Below the pieces are notes generated by a model, which had not been told where the DNA came from, ran no database searches, and saw nothing but the letters and a program-made list of their open reading frames with translations. Position numbers and translations under genes: made by a program. A DNA stretch of 64,000 nt. Origin: Sulfurimicrobium sp963779055. GTDB taxonomy: Bacteria; Pseudomonadota; Gammaproteobacteria; Burkholderiales; Sulfuricellaceae. The stretch lies in the NCBI GenBank assembly GCA_963779055.1, contig CAVZWN010000005.1, positions 186,001 to 250,000 on the forward strand, written 5' to 3'. Below are positions 45,090 to 54,800 of this stretch, in pieces. Each line of letters opens with the position of its first letter. Within the stretch, counting starts at the first letter, position 1.

Positions 45090-45689
45090 TCAGGCGCTTG
45101 CCAGCAAGGCCTCGATTTCAGAGAAAGTCTGGGCTATTTCAGTAGTGGGGATATCGATGTCAAGCTGGCGCGCAATCTGGGATGCCGAAATGATGCCGCG
45201 GATCACCTGACGGCGCCCTTCCCCATGATAATCCACCACCAGGGCGTGAGCGCGCCCCACCTGTTTGAGTGTAGCGACGACATTACCAACACGGGTGCGG
45301 TTGATATCGTCCATGCTGATCACTTCGAGCTTGTCCTGGGTGGTCATGATGTCCTGCACCAGAATGTCATGATAGGCACCACCATGCTTCCGGATATGCT
45401 GAACCGGCTTGGCGCCATGGGTATCGGTAGAAGTAATCAGGCCGACCACGGCATCCTCGTCATCCACGACCAGCAGCAGACGCACACCACGATGCTTCAT
45501 ACGCATATTGGCAGCATCGATCGGCGCTTTTTCGGCGATGGTCAGCGCGCTTATTTTCTTGAGATCGGTCATCACCACTACGGCCGGATCATCCATCTTG
45601 ATCAGATCAAAAACCCGCTCGGTACGGTGAAAGGAGGCCCCACTCTCCAGAGTGGTTGAAGGGATCGGGGTGTATTCGATATTGGTCAC
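45090..45689 (-). CDS. CBS-domain protein
   Basis: The protein has about 199 residues from a GTG at 45689, chosen because AAGGAGAG lies a few bases upstream; a longer frame opens at an ATG at 45743. A tandem CBS module fills residues about 60-190: KAPIDAANMRMKHRGVRLLLVVDD with VGLITSTD, then VQDIMTTQDKLEVISMDDI with RGIISASQIARQL. There is no catalytic domain, so it probably senses adenine nucleotides and acts on a partner. Single-gene unit with its own terminator. Confidence 0.85.
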   Translation of the reverse strand: MTNIEYTPIPSTTLESGASFHRTERVFDLIKMDDPAVVVMTDLKKISALTIAEKAPIDAANMRMKHRGVRLLLVVDDEDAVVGLITSTDTHGAKPVQHIRKHGGAYHDILVQDIMTTQDKLEVISMDDINRTRVGNVVATLKQVGRAHALVVDYHGEGRRQVIRGIISASQIARQLDIDIPTTEIAQTFSEIEALLASA

Positions 45690-45808
45690 GCGTCTCTCCT
45701 TTTTTGATTTTCCGGCAAATGTCAGGTTTGCACACACATCCATCCTACTCGAAAGGACAAATGCATTTAATCAAAAGATTTGATGGCGGCGGCTCAATAT
45801 CCTTATCG

Positions 45809-46309
45809 TCAACCGGAGATGATGTCTGCCCGCCGGTCAGCTTCAAGGAAGGAGGACAGTTCGTTCAGCGCACGGTGGTAGACATCCCGCTTGAATTCGA
45901 TCACCGATTCAAGCGGAATCCAGTAATGATGCCAGCGCCAGGCATCGAATTCCGGATGGCTGGTGGCGCGCAGACGGACATCGCAATCGCGCCCGACCAG
46001 ACGCAGCAGGTACCAGACCTGCTTCTGCCCCCGGTAACTGCCGCGCCACTCGCGCCGGACCCAGTGCTGCGGCACATCGTAATGCAGCCAGCCCTGGGTC
46101 CGGCCAAGAATGCGCACATGCTCCGGCATCAGGCCCACTTCCTCATGCAGTTCGCGAAACATCGCCTGCTCCGGCGACTCACCGGATTTGATGCCCCCTT
46201 GCGGGAACTGCCAGGAATGTTCGCGGATGCGCTTGCCCCAAAAAACCTCGTTCTTGGCATTGCAGAGCACGATGCCAACATTCGGGCGGTAACCGTCCTG
46301 GTCAATCAT
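45809..46309 (-). CDS. rppH: RNA pyrophosphohydrolase
   Basis: This 166-residue Nudix hydrolase starts MIDQDGYRPNVGIVLCNAKNEVFWGKR, the standard RppH N terminus. The Nudix box reads GGIKSGESPEQAMFRELHEEVGL with all catalytic Glu. It removes pyrophosphate from mRNA 5' ends, starting decay. In many betaproteobacteria rppH lies near proS; here an 11-kb exported-protein block lies between them. Confidence 0.95.
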   Translation of the reverse strand: MIDQDGYRPNVGIVLCNAKNEVFWGKRIREHSWQFPQGGIKSGESPEQAMFRELHEEVGLMPEHVRILGRTQGWLHYDVPQHWVRREWRGSYRGQKQVWYLLRLVGRDCDVRLRATSHPEFDAWRWHHYWIPLESVIEFKRDVYHRALNELSSFLEADRRADIISG

Positions 46310-46405
46310 TTTTTACTTCACTTTGGAATTCGTCAAATTACCGCAATTTTTCCACAATTCGCCCCGCATTGAAAGCTGCAGCGTCTGGCGCGGGAATCAG
46401 GGCAT

Positions 46406-47194
46406 TCAGATCAGCAAGCGCTTTTCGTTGTGGACATTGAGGCTGCGCAAGGCAGTGACAAAATCGGGAAACTCCAGACCATATTCCGCTTCCAGCTTTT
46501 TGGCACTTTCCCTGAGCGCTTGCCAGCATGGATTGCCCGGACTGCGCTTGAACCCGAACACGATGATATTGCTCATTCTTCCGGTAGGCATCGAGAGCAC
46601 CAGCCCATCGAAACTGGCTTCGATGCGCCGGAAGTACACATCGAACAGCTTGTCGCTGCCCCACAGGTTGACCACCAGTACGCCACCCGGCTTCAGCGCC
46701 GCCGCGCAATCGTCATAAAAACTCTGATTCGCCAGCGCCTCCACCAGACTGCGGTCATCATAACCATCGACCATCAGCACATCGCAACTGGCAGGGCTAT
46801 TGCGCACATGCTCCACGCCGTCGCCGATATCAACCTGCAAACGCTGATCCGATTCGGGCACAAAGAAATGGTTGCGCGCTGCCACGACAACCTGCGGGTT
46901 GATCTCCACCACACGGGTTTTGGCAGCAGGAAGCCGGTGATACACGAATTTGGCCACCGATCCGCCGCCCAGGCCGATCATCAGGATATCACTGGGGTCG
47001 GGGTGAAACATCAGAAACCCCATCATGGCACGCGTGTACGCAAGCTCCAGTTCGTTCGGCGCCTTCACGCGCATTGCGCTTTGTACCGTATCGCTGCCCA
47101 GATGAAGAAAGCGCACGCCGTCGCGCTCGCTCACATCCACCACGCCCTGCTCGCCCACCGCCTTATGGGTGCGCCATTTGGAAAAGAATCCCAC
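46406..47194 (-). CDS. Spermidine-synthase-like protein
   Basis: The 262-residue Rossmann-fold methyltransferase-like protein is of the polyamine aminopropyltransferase superfamily. Motifs include MGFLMFHPDPSDILMIGLGGGSVAKF (nucleoside pocket), VVEINPQVVVAARNHF, and DVLMVDGYDDRSLVEALANQSFYDDC. The typical N-terminal beta domain of SpeE is reduced, and key catalytic residues of true spermidine synthase cannot be confirmed. It starts 30 bases after the exported-protein cluster and could be its last gene. Confidence 0.75.
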   Translation of the reverse strand: MGFFSKWRTHKAVGEQGVVDVSERDGVRFLHLGSDTVQSAMRVKAPNELELAYTRAMMGFLMFHPDPSDILMIGLGGGSVAKFVYHRLPAAKTRVVEINPQVVVAARNHFFVPESDQRLQVDIGDGVEHVRNSPASCDVLMVDGYDDRSLVEALANQSFYDDCAAALKPGGVLVVNLWGSDKLFDVYFRRIEASFDGLVLSMPTGRMSNIIVFGFKRSPGNPCWQALRESAKKLEAEYGLEFPDFVTALRSLNVHNEKRLLI

Positions 47195-47224
47195 TGCTAC
47201 CGCTGCTCCTGAAACATCAAGCCG

Positions 47225-48085
47225 TTACTGAATGGCAACGCTTCTGGTCAACACGCTGGGCGGACGGTTGCTGCCCGGGTTGTTGTCGAGATATTTCACG
47301 CTCAACATGCTCGGTACGGTAATGATCTGGAGAATATTATCGGCAAAATTATTGCTAGACGCCCTTTGCATCAGCACAGTACTGTTGTAGACAAAAACCC
47401 CGGGGCCAGCAGCCGTCAGCGCGACACTCAAACGATCACCCTGCGCCGTTGCCAGTTCCACGCTCAAAGTATTCTGACCAACGAGGTCAGGATCGGTCAC
47501 GGATATCTGCACCGGGATGGGCACAACACCTGCCGCGGGCCCCGGAGCGATAATCACTGCCGGACCAAAAGCAATCTGCCCCTGCACGCCGCTCTGGCTG
47601 GAGAATGGATTGTCACCCGACACCGCCGCCATGCGCCAGCCCTCCTTGGCCCGGTGCATCAGGAACATGCTGTGCCCGCTGAAGATGCCTGGCTGAAAGC
47701 TGGCCACGGAGAGAAAACGCTTTTCCCACTTGGTCTGAATCACCGCCACATCCGGCCCTGCCACGACCTGGGTATCGAACAGGTGCAGACGCATCTGCTT
47801 GAGCGCATTGCTGTCCTGGACAATGCCGTCGATCAAACGCTGATAGCCGATCATGGCAGGGTCCAGCCGGGTGCGGATCAGGTTGATATTGCCGATCTCA
47901 TAGGCCCGAATAATCTCGTCCAGCGCAAGCTGCGCCTTCTGCGCCTCGGCCAGGTCGGCGACCGGTTTCGCCATAACCGGCTTTGGCTCGGCTGCCGGCT
48001 CGTCTGCTGCCGTTGCAACCAGAGCAAAACCGGCGCCAGTCAGCCACAGCAAGCCCATACCACCCGCCAGCAATTTTTTTCTCAT
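47225..48085 (-). CDS. Exported protein with NTF2-like and Ig-like beta domains
   Basis: The protein has about 286 residues from the ATG at 48085, best spaced behind AAAGGGA; starts at 48091 and 48109 are possible. A signal peptide (MRKKLLAGGMGLLWLTGAGF to ATAADE) precedes an NTF2-like region (residues about 40-165; IIRAYEIGNINLIRTRLDP to WRMAAVSGDNPF). The C terminus reads TDPDLVGQNTLSVEL, GDRLSVALTAAGPGVFVYNS, like the bacterial surface domains with DxDxN and GDxExVxLxExGxxSGVF motifs. Last of five exported-protein genes. Function unknown. Confidence 0.72.
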   Translation of the reverse strand: MRKKLLAGGMGLLWLTGAGFALVATAADEPAAEPKPVMAKPVADLAEAQKAQLALDEIIRAYEIGNINLIRTRLDPAMIGYQRLIDGIVQDSNALKQMRLHLFDTQVVAGPDVAVIQTKWEKRFLSVASFQPGIFSGHSMFLMHRAKEGWRMAAVSGDNPFSSQSGVQGQIAFGPAVIIAPGPAAGVVPIPVQISVTDPDLVGQNTLSVELATAQGDRLSVALTAAGPGVFVYNSTVLMQRASSNNFADNILQIITVPSMLSVKYLDNNPGSNRPPSVLTRSVAIQ

Positions 48086-48105
48086 GGCCATATTCCCTTT
48101 CCAGT

Positions 48106-49812
48106 TCATTGCATATAGACCAGCTGCAAGCCGACCGTCCTGTCACTATAGTTGGTAGCAAGCCCACCGCCGCCATTCTGGTTGTTCCTGAGATAGAAGC
48201 GTAGCGAATTCTGCCCCTTGAACGGATACACCGCATCCACCTGATAAGTTTTCAGACGCAAATCCGCTCCGCCTGTGGTCTGAGTCGTCGTCCCGTCCGA
48301 CAGGCTGGCGTTGAGCGAACCCCAGCCGGTACGCTGGGCCGATACGCCCAGACCGAACACGGTGGAACGGGTACTGTTGCCGCTATCGAGGCGCTGATCC
48401 TGCAGCGAGGCAGTCAGGTTCGTCCCCAGCGTCCACAAGCCGCCACCCACGCCGGAATCATCGCTCCAGTTCCGGCCCACCGTACCGACCCAGCCGGTGG
48501 TTTTGGCATTCGCGCCGGGTGCGGCATTGCTGCTGACCTTTTGCTCGTTATAGCCGAGGCTACCGTTCCAGACCTGCCCGTAGTAGAACAGCGAAGCGCC
48601 ATTGCCTTCATTTTTAGTGCTGGCGCCATTATTGGCGCTTTCTCCCTTGGATTGCGAGTGATTCAGCATCATCCCCCAGCCCGGCCAGTCGGGGCCAAAA
48701 TTAAAGAAGGCGCCGGTCATCAGTGCGTCGGTTTTTTGCGCATTGATGGTGTTCATGGCACCCTCGTTGACTGAATGGCGCGCATCCGCGGTAAATGTGA
48801 CCCACTGCGCGGCAGCCCAGTCGCCCGCAACATAGGTTTCCTGTATGCCCGGGGCAGCCATGCCGGAGAGGGAACTATAATAGCGGCCGATATTGTGATG
48901 GCCCGCACGCAGACCCAGGCTTTCCACTCGCCAGTTGGCATCGACAATGAAGGCATTATCATTTTGTTCCGGCTGCCCCTCCTCCTGCCAGCGGCTCACC
49001 CCGGCTTCACCCTGCACGCCAAGCTGCCCCTGCTGGTAGGCGAAACCGGCCGTGGTGGTGCGCGCAGAAGCAGGCGCCAGCTGTGACATACCCTGACCCA
49101 GGCTGCCTGTATCATCGGAATACCCCTGAGTGGTCACGTAACCGCGCCAGGCCTCGCCGAACGAGGTTTCCGCCTTGCCTGCGTAGACATTACGCAGGAA
49201 CTGGGTGCGTTGCACCGTGTTGGCCAGCGCTTCCCAGCTTTGCGCCAGCACACCGGCGCTGGCGGAGAACATGGATGACTGGCCGAACATCTTCTGCCCC
49301 CCGACGCCGCGCAGACCCATGCTGGTGCCAAGCTGGGAATAGCTCGCCACCACATCACCCAGCGTGATCTGATAATCCTTCCCCGCACGCCCCATGAGCA
49401 GGCTGTTGACCTGCGTGGGATTGGTTGAAAGCACGGAACGGTCGTCAGTATTGGTGAGGGAAAGCTGCATGTAGCTCAGATCGCCGTCAGGAGAAGTTCC
49501 GCGCAAATCGCTTTGCACTTGCGCCTTGTAATAGCTGCCGCTTTTGCCGGGCGTCAGCAGGCTGCCGCCGGAAGAACTGTTCACATACTTGTCCAGCGTC
49601 ACTCCGCCATGCCATTCGATCGTGGTGCCACCATCCGCCTGCTGAACCAGGTCCGGCGCCTGGCCGCCGGCAGCACTCTGCTGCCAGGCCTGCAACACTT
49701 CACTGTTGTCCGCCAGAACGGCAGGATTGCTTAAATCTGCCGCAACCGCTGGCCCACAACCTGCCGCCAGAGCCAGCAGCAAGCTGCTCTGGAAACGACT
49801 GGATTTTTTCAT
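48106..49812 (-). CDS. Putative outer-membrane beta-barrel protein
   Basis: The protein has about 568 residues from the ATG at 49812, behind GGCGAGG. A signal peptide (FQSSLLLALAAGCGPAVAA) precedes a long protein of alternating short beta-strands and Gly/Ser/Asn turns (for example GSYYKAQVQSDLRGTSPDGD, ESLGLRAGHHNIGRYY). The last strand is GLQLVYMQ. This pattern suggests a barrel of many strands facing the outer membrane; no family is recognised. It could be the export or anchoring partner for the large proteins upstream. Its stop overlaps the next gene's possible ATG. Confidence 0.7.
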   Translation of the reverse strand: MKKSSRFQSSLLLALAAGCGPAVAADLSNPAVLADNSEVLQAWQQSAAGGQAPDLVQQADGGTTIEWHGGVTLDKYVNSSSGGSLLTPGKSGSYYKAQVQSDLRGTSPDGDLSYMQLSLTNTDDRSVLSTNPTQVNSLLMGRAGKDYQITLGDVVASYSQLGTSMGLRGVGGQKMFGQSSMFSASAGVLAQSWEALANTVQRTQFLRNVYAGKAETSFGEAWRGYVTTQGYSDDTGSLGQGMSQLAPASARTTTAGFAYQQGQLGVQGEAGVSRWQEEGQPEQNDNAFIVDANWRVESLGLRAGHHNIGRYYSSLSGMAAPGIQETYVAGDWAAAQWVTFTADARHSVNEGAMNTINAQKTDALMTGAFFNFGPDWPGWGMMLNHSQSKGESANNGASTKNEGNGASLFYYGQVWNGSLGYNEQKVSSNAAPGANAKTTGWVGTVGRNWSDDSGVGGGLWTLGTNLTASLQDQRLDSGNSTRSTVFGLGVSAQRTGWGSLNASLSDGTTTQTTGGADLRLKTYQVDAVYPFKGQNSLRFYLRNNQNGGGGLATNYSDRTVGLQLVYMQ

Positions 49813-49858
49813 GCCTCGCCTGTGTGTCATTATTCCTGTGCCTTTTTTTCAAACTTGT

Positions 49859-51832
49859 TCATGGCTGTGCTATTTCCACCACCTCCGAAGGTTTTCCCTG
49901 CACGCCGTTGGCTGCCTGGTAAACCACCCGGTACTCACTTTTCCCGCGCGGCAGATTGGCGTGAGTCGCCTCCCCGCCTTCCGCCACCGGCCCGGCCAGG
50001 ACGATCCAGGCATCAGAAGCCGATGTCCTGAATTGTATCACCGCCCCCAGGCCCGCTGGAGGCGCGGAGAAACGGATCAGGGCATGCGGGAAGGGTTCGG
50101 ATAGCCGCTGCACTTCCGGCTTGCGGGCAGCGGGGATTTCCTGATTGCCCACGCGCACGGCAACCGCGCTGCCGAGGTCGCTGCGGTTGCCGCTCTTGTC
50201 CAGCGCCACCAGCTGATACCAGTACACTTTTCCTGCCTCGACCTGGGCATCCTCAAAGCTGCGCGCCTTGCGCGGCAAGGGATCGCCCAGTACCAGGCCC
50301 GGCTCGCGCGCCGAAATGGCGCGCAACACCAGGAACTGTTCGGAATCTTCCTCGCGCCCTGCCGGTGCAAAATCCAGCTTCACCTTGCCGTTGCTGCCGT
50401 CAATCGCGGTGATGTGCGGCGCCGGAGGCGGCACCGTGTCGGGCAGGATTGCGGTCACCTCCCGGCCGGGGCGGCTTTCCTGATTGTCATAGCCCACCGC
50501 GACGATGCGGTAGCGAAACTCTCCGCTTCTTCCCAGGCCAAAATAGTCATCGTAGAACGGTTCGGGACGCACCAGACCATTCAGGCGCAGCCACTGATCC
50601 TCGCCATCGCCGCGACGCTCGATGAAATAACCCGCCACTGCCGCGCTGACCGGCTCCCAGGCCAGATGCACGCGCGTACGCCCCACATCTGCTTTCATCC
50701 CGGAGGCGGCGGGCGGCGCCTGGCGCCCGGAAATTTGCGCCATGACCACGCGTGAAGGCGTTCCCAGATCACCGCGCGGCCCCATGGCACGCATGCGATA
50801 ATAATAAGCCGTACCGGGACGCAGGTTTTGGTCGGTGTGGCTCACAACATCGGCACGCAGTCCTTTAGGAGTCAGGGCTTCATAGGGGCCATCGTAAAGA
50901 TAGGCGCGCTCGATCACATACCCCGCCGTATGCGGATTGCCACTGCCTTTCCAGCGCAGGTTGACCTCCTCCCGGTTGGCAGCGGCATTGAATTCGAACG
51001 GCGGCTCAAGCGCCTTGAGATCGGCGGCAAACAGCTTGACGCTGGCCGCTTCGCTCCTGCGACCCAGCACATCGACAGCATAAACACGGTAAGTCAGTTC
51101 GTTCTCGAGTGGCGCATTCCTGTCCACCAGCGCTGGCTGCAAAGCATTCCAGCGCAGGCCGCGCACCAGCGGTTTGGACGTGACTAGCGCGTCATCCCGT
51201 TCCACCACATAGGCGATCACCGGAAGATTGCGATCAACAGGTGCCGGCGACCAGTACAGCGCCACGCCGCCTTCCTGGGCCGTTGCCTTGAGCTCTACCG
51301 GCGCAGCTGCGAGCGGGCTGGCAACCGCGCCATCCACGAGTGCACTGGTAAAAGAGACGTTTCCGGGTTTGCCGCTGCGATCCAGGCCGATTACCTTGTA
51401 GCTCCGCTTCCCCGCTGCGGCTTGCGGCAACACCCAACCGAGGCCAAGCGCGCGCGCATACGGCCAGTCCGCCATGGCGCGGGCACCGAGCAGACCGTAG
51501 ACCAGATTCATGTCTTCAGGCTTGCTGGCTTTGGCGAGCACATCCTGCAACTGCCGCACCCCTTCGGTATCTTTCTGCGGCAAGGCAGCCAGCGCTTCAG
51601 CCGCGCCGGGAGCGATCCGCTCCGCCAGCACCTGCCCGCTGGATGCATCGGTCAGCCGCCAGCCCCCGGCAGGCCAGCGGCCAACGGGCGGAAACCACCA
51701 CAGCCTGACCTCGCCCTTGCCGTCAGATGCAGTAAACATGCCGCCCTTCGCATCCCTGGCATCCACCGCCCAGGATGGAGCCGCCAGCAACAAGGCCAGC
51801 AGGGCCAGCCAGAATGAGAAAAATCGTGCCAT
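49859..51832 (-). CDS. Exported multi-domain fibronectin type III protein
   Basis: The 657-residue protein has a signal peptide (FFSFWLALLALLLAAPSWA). After an N-terminal region of about 160 residues come four or more FN3-like repeats, recognisable by recurring xVxLxWxP and YRVxAxDxxGxxS elements: VALYWSPAPVDRNLPVIAYV, VNLRWKGSGNPHTAGYVIER, VHLAWEPVSAAVAGYFIER, VYWYQLVALDKSGNRSD. No enzyme domain is seen. It probably binds other surface proteins or carbohydrate. It starts 13 bases after the giant gene. Confidence 0.85.
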   Translation of the reverse strand: MARFFSFWLALLALLLAAPSWAVDARDAKGGMFTASDGKGEVRLWWFPPVGRWPAGGWRLTDASSGQVLAERIAPGAAEALAALPQKDTEGVRQLQDVLAKASKPEDMNLVYGLLGARAMADWPYARALGLGWVLPQAAAGKRSYKVIGLDRSGKPGNVSFTSALVDGAVASPLAAAPVELKATAQEGGVALYWSPAPVDRNLPVIAYVVERDDALVTSKPLVRGLRWNALQPALVDRNAPLENELTYRVYAVDVLGRRSEAASVKLFAADLKALEPPFEFNAAANREEVNLRWKGSGNPHTAGYVIERAYLYDGPYEALTPKGLRADVVSHTDQNLRPGTAYYYRMRAMGPRGDLGTPSRVVMAQISGRQAPPAASGMKADVGRTRVHLAWEPVSAAVAGYFIERRGDGEDQWLRLNGLVRPEPFYDDYFGLGRSGEFRYRIVAVGYDNQESRPGREVTAILPDTVPPPAPHITAIDGSNGKVKLDFAPAGREEDSEQFLVLRAISAREPGLVLGDPLPRKARSFEDAQVEAGKVYWYQLVALDKSGNRSDLGSAVAVRVGNQEIPAARKPEVQRLSEPFPHALIRFSAPPAGLGAVIQFRTSASDAWIVLAGPVAEGGEATHANLPRGKSEYRVVYQAANGVQGKPSEVVEIAQP

Positions 51833-51844
51833 TTTTGATGCCCC

Positions 51845-54800
51845 TTACAAATGCACTGTGAAGCTGATATCCGGTGCAAGCGGTATTTCGATCTTGGCCT
51901 TCGCCCGGACATCCACCGGGAAGGCTTCGGCATGCACATCCGCCGTGACACCCGCGTCAAAGCAGCCGCCCGCGACACAGGCTCCGGCCTCAACCCCCGC
52001 GGCAAAATCGCCTTTCACCTTGGGCTGCGTGGTGATCTGTAGGCCCATATCCATGTAGCCCTTCACATACGCCGATGCCACCGAAGAGGCCCCTGCACCA
52101 AGATACACATGCTGAGCCCCGCCCACCGCAAGGCCAACATCCGAACCCAGCATCAGGTAGGAGTCCGAATCCTGAATCAGGATGTGTCCCCGGATGCGCG
52201 GGCCGGATTTCTTGCCTGCGTAAACATGCCAGCTGCCGCCGCCGACATGCAGGTCCACCGCCGCATTGTTTTCGCTGTTGCCGAGATCAAAACTGACGGC
52301 GCCGCTGAGAAAATCGAGATTGCCCCACAGCCGGCCATCGAAATTACCGCCACCATATTTGAAGAAACCTGTGAAGTCGCCATCCCCGCTCTGGCTGGAC
52401 TTCAGCAGCCAGGCACGGAAGTCCATGCGCGCCCCGGCGCTGGCGCCGGTGGTCACGGTAAAGTCGCCATCCATCATGGCCGTGAATTTATCCGAGGTTC
52501 CAACCCGCATGCCGACCATGAACGAGGTATCGGCACTGGAAGAAAATGCCGCCTGACTGATCGGCATACCGCCCTGCAGGGAATTGCCGGTAACGTGATA
52601 GCCCAGCCCGCCGCGCAAGCGATAAAGGACCAACGGTACCGGTGACAGCGGCACCCCGCTGGCACCCAGCGGAATCTCAAGGCGCGTCAGCCAGTAATCC
52701 GTGCTGCCCTCGTAACCGAGCAGAAACTCCCCTTTGATCGGTGGGGCGCCGAACATACCGAGATCCACACTGCCGGTGTAGCGCGTACCGGGATTTGGCT
52801 TCGGATCATAGACCGGATTGATGCTGGCCTCGGTCACAGGCTGCCCTGCCGGGAAGGCCACCTTGAGATTAAAGGGTGAGCTCACCGGTCCGCTGCCCTC
52901 GTAGCTGTCGCCGCTGATCTTGTAAATCGCCTCCACGTTCGCGGCTGGCAGCGAAGACGAGAGCCGGACCTGCCCGCTGAACGCCATTTTCAGCCGCTCA
53001 TTGCCGCTGCCGCCGCCGGTCAGGTGCAAGGCCTGCAATTCCAGCCTGGACTTGCCGAGATCGGCAAACCCGCCCAGCGGAATATCCAGGCTTGCCGCGC
53101 CGCTCTCGTCGAAATAGGCGCGCCCGTTCATGCCGAAACGCATGTCCGGCACCGTAATTGGCTGGCCAGTGAAAGCCTTGCCCTCGGCCTTGAAGCTCAG
53201 GTCCGGATTGACGATGGCGCGCCAGCCGCCGCCATGGTCGAAACCGAAGCGGAAGCTGTCCGGCTTGGCGCTCAGATGGATCGGGCCGAAATCGCGCTGC
53301 ACGGTTTCATTCGGCTTCACGCTGGCAAACTCGAAGCTGCCTTCTTTCTGATTGCTGGAGAGGAGTTGCACATCGTCGCTATGCAGCAGGACGTTGAGGA
53401 AGGGCAACTGGACATCGATGTTGTAATGCGAGACGAAAGTGCCGAGTTCCTTGGCTTCTATCGAAACGCGGTTGAAACTGATCGTGCCTTTGCCGACGCT
53501 CAGGTTCATCAGGCGCGGGTCATTCACCAGTAAGGTCTTGCCGCAGGCGCTGGTGGTCACGCCCCAGTTATTGCTCTGGACCGTGACCGGGGCCAGGTCG
53601 GAGGTGTTGATCTGGATGTCCGCCGCGCCAAAATTCACCCCCACCCAGTTGCTGCCGGAATTGCCACAGGCAGCCGGACCGGAGCCCTCGCTGCGGCTCA
53701 GATCCAGGCTGACATCGCTGGAATTCAGGAAGAAACCGCTCCAGCCCAGCGCCACTTTTTTATCCAGCTTGGTTTTTGCGATCCAGTCGCCGCTTTGCCG
53801 CAGGTTGGAGGTGGCTTTCCATGACGGCACTTCGCTGTTGTCGATATAGAAAAGGAAGCTGTCGCCCAGCTTGGCATTCAGCGTGGCTTTCATTTCTTTC
53901 CCTGCCGTGCCTTCGATCTTGGCCACGGAAACATCCGTCAGCCCCATGACCGAAATAGGGCCGGAAGACACCGTCTGGGACAGCTTGGTGCCTGGCGCGA
54001 CGTTATTGGCCTTGTCCACCTGCCAGTTCTGGAAGGAAACAGCGACATTCGGAACCAGCGTGGCGGCACCATCGCTGGAACTGGTCAGCTTGAGATCCAT
54101 GATTCCGCTGCCGCTATACGACCCGCCGGACTCATTGGGGAGGTTCTGCTGGTCCAGGTAAATGCTGAACTTGTCGCCCTGTTCGCCGGCAAAATAGAAT
54201 TCGCACGGCTTGTTCGGATCTATCGCCACGACCTTGTATTTCTTGGTCGGCGATTTCACCCGCTGGCCAACCAGACTCAGGCCATCTGTCAGACGCGAGG
54301 GCATAACCGACTGCCTTGAGCCTGCTTTTGCCGTGACAGCAAGTTTCTGGCCTGCGGCAGCCATGGCCGGAGAGAGTTTTGCTTCGTTGGCATACAGTAC
54401 CGGCGGTGAATACTTCCCGCCTTCCTTGCTTGGCCGCAGGAAGCCCATCTTGGGCGCCTTTTCGCCTCTCTGCGACGCCAGTGCGCTCACATCCGCCACG
54501 ACACCCCGGCCCTGCAACTTGGCGGCAAAATCAAGCAGGGGCTCCGGCTTGACCTTGACATCAACCCAGATTTCATAAATATCAGCCGGGTTCACGGGCA
54601 GGGCTGGCGAGTACAGGTCGTGACTGCCAGGCTCAGGCTCGCCCCACTGTTTCGGGTCCCCTTCCCTTGCCGGTGAACGGCCCACGGTGCCGGGGCCAGT
54701 GGCGGGGAAGGACTGCACACCATTTTTGCCCTTGAGCTTCACTTTCCACGTAGCGTCGACCAGACCACTGCCAAAATAGCTCAACACCGCATGGGCGGTG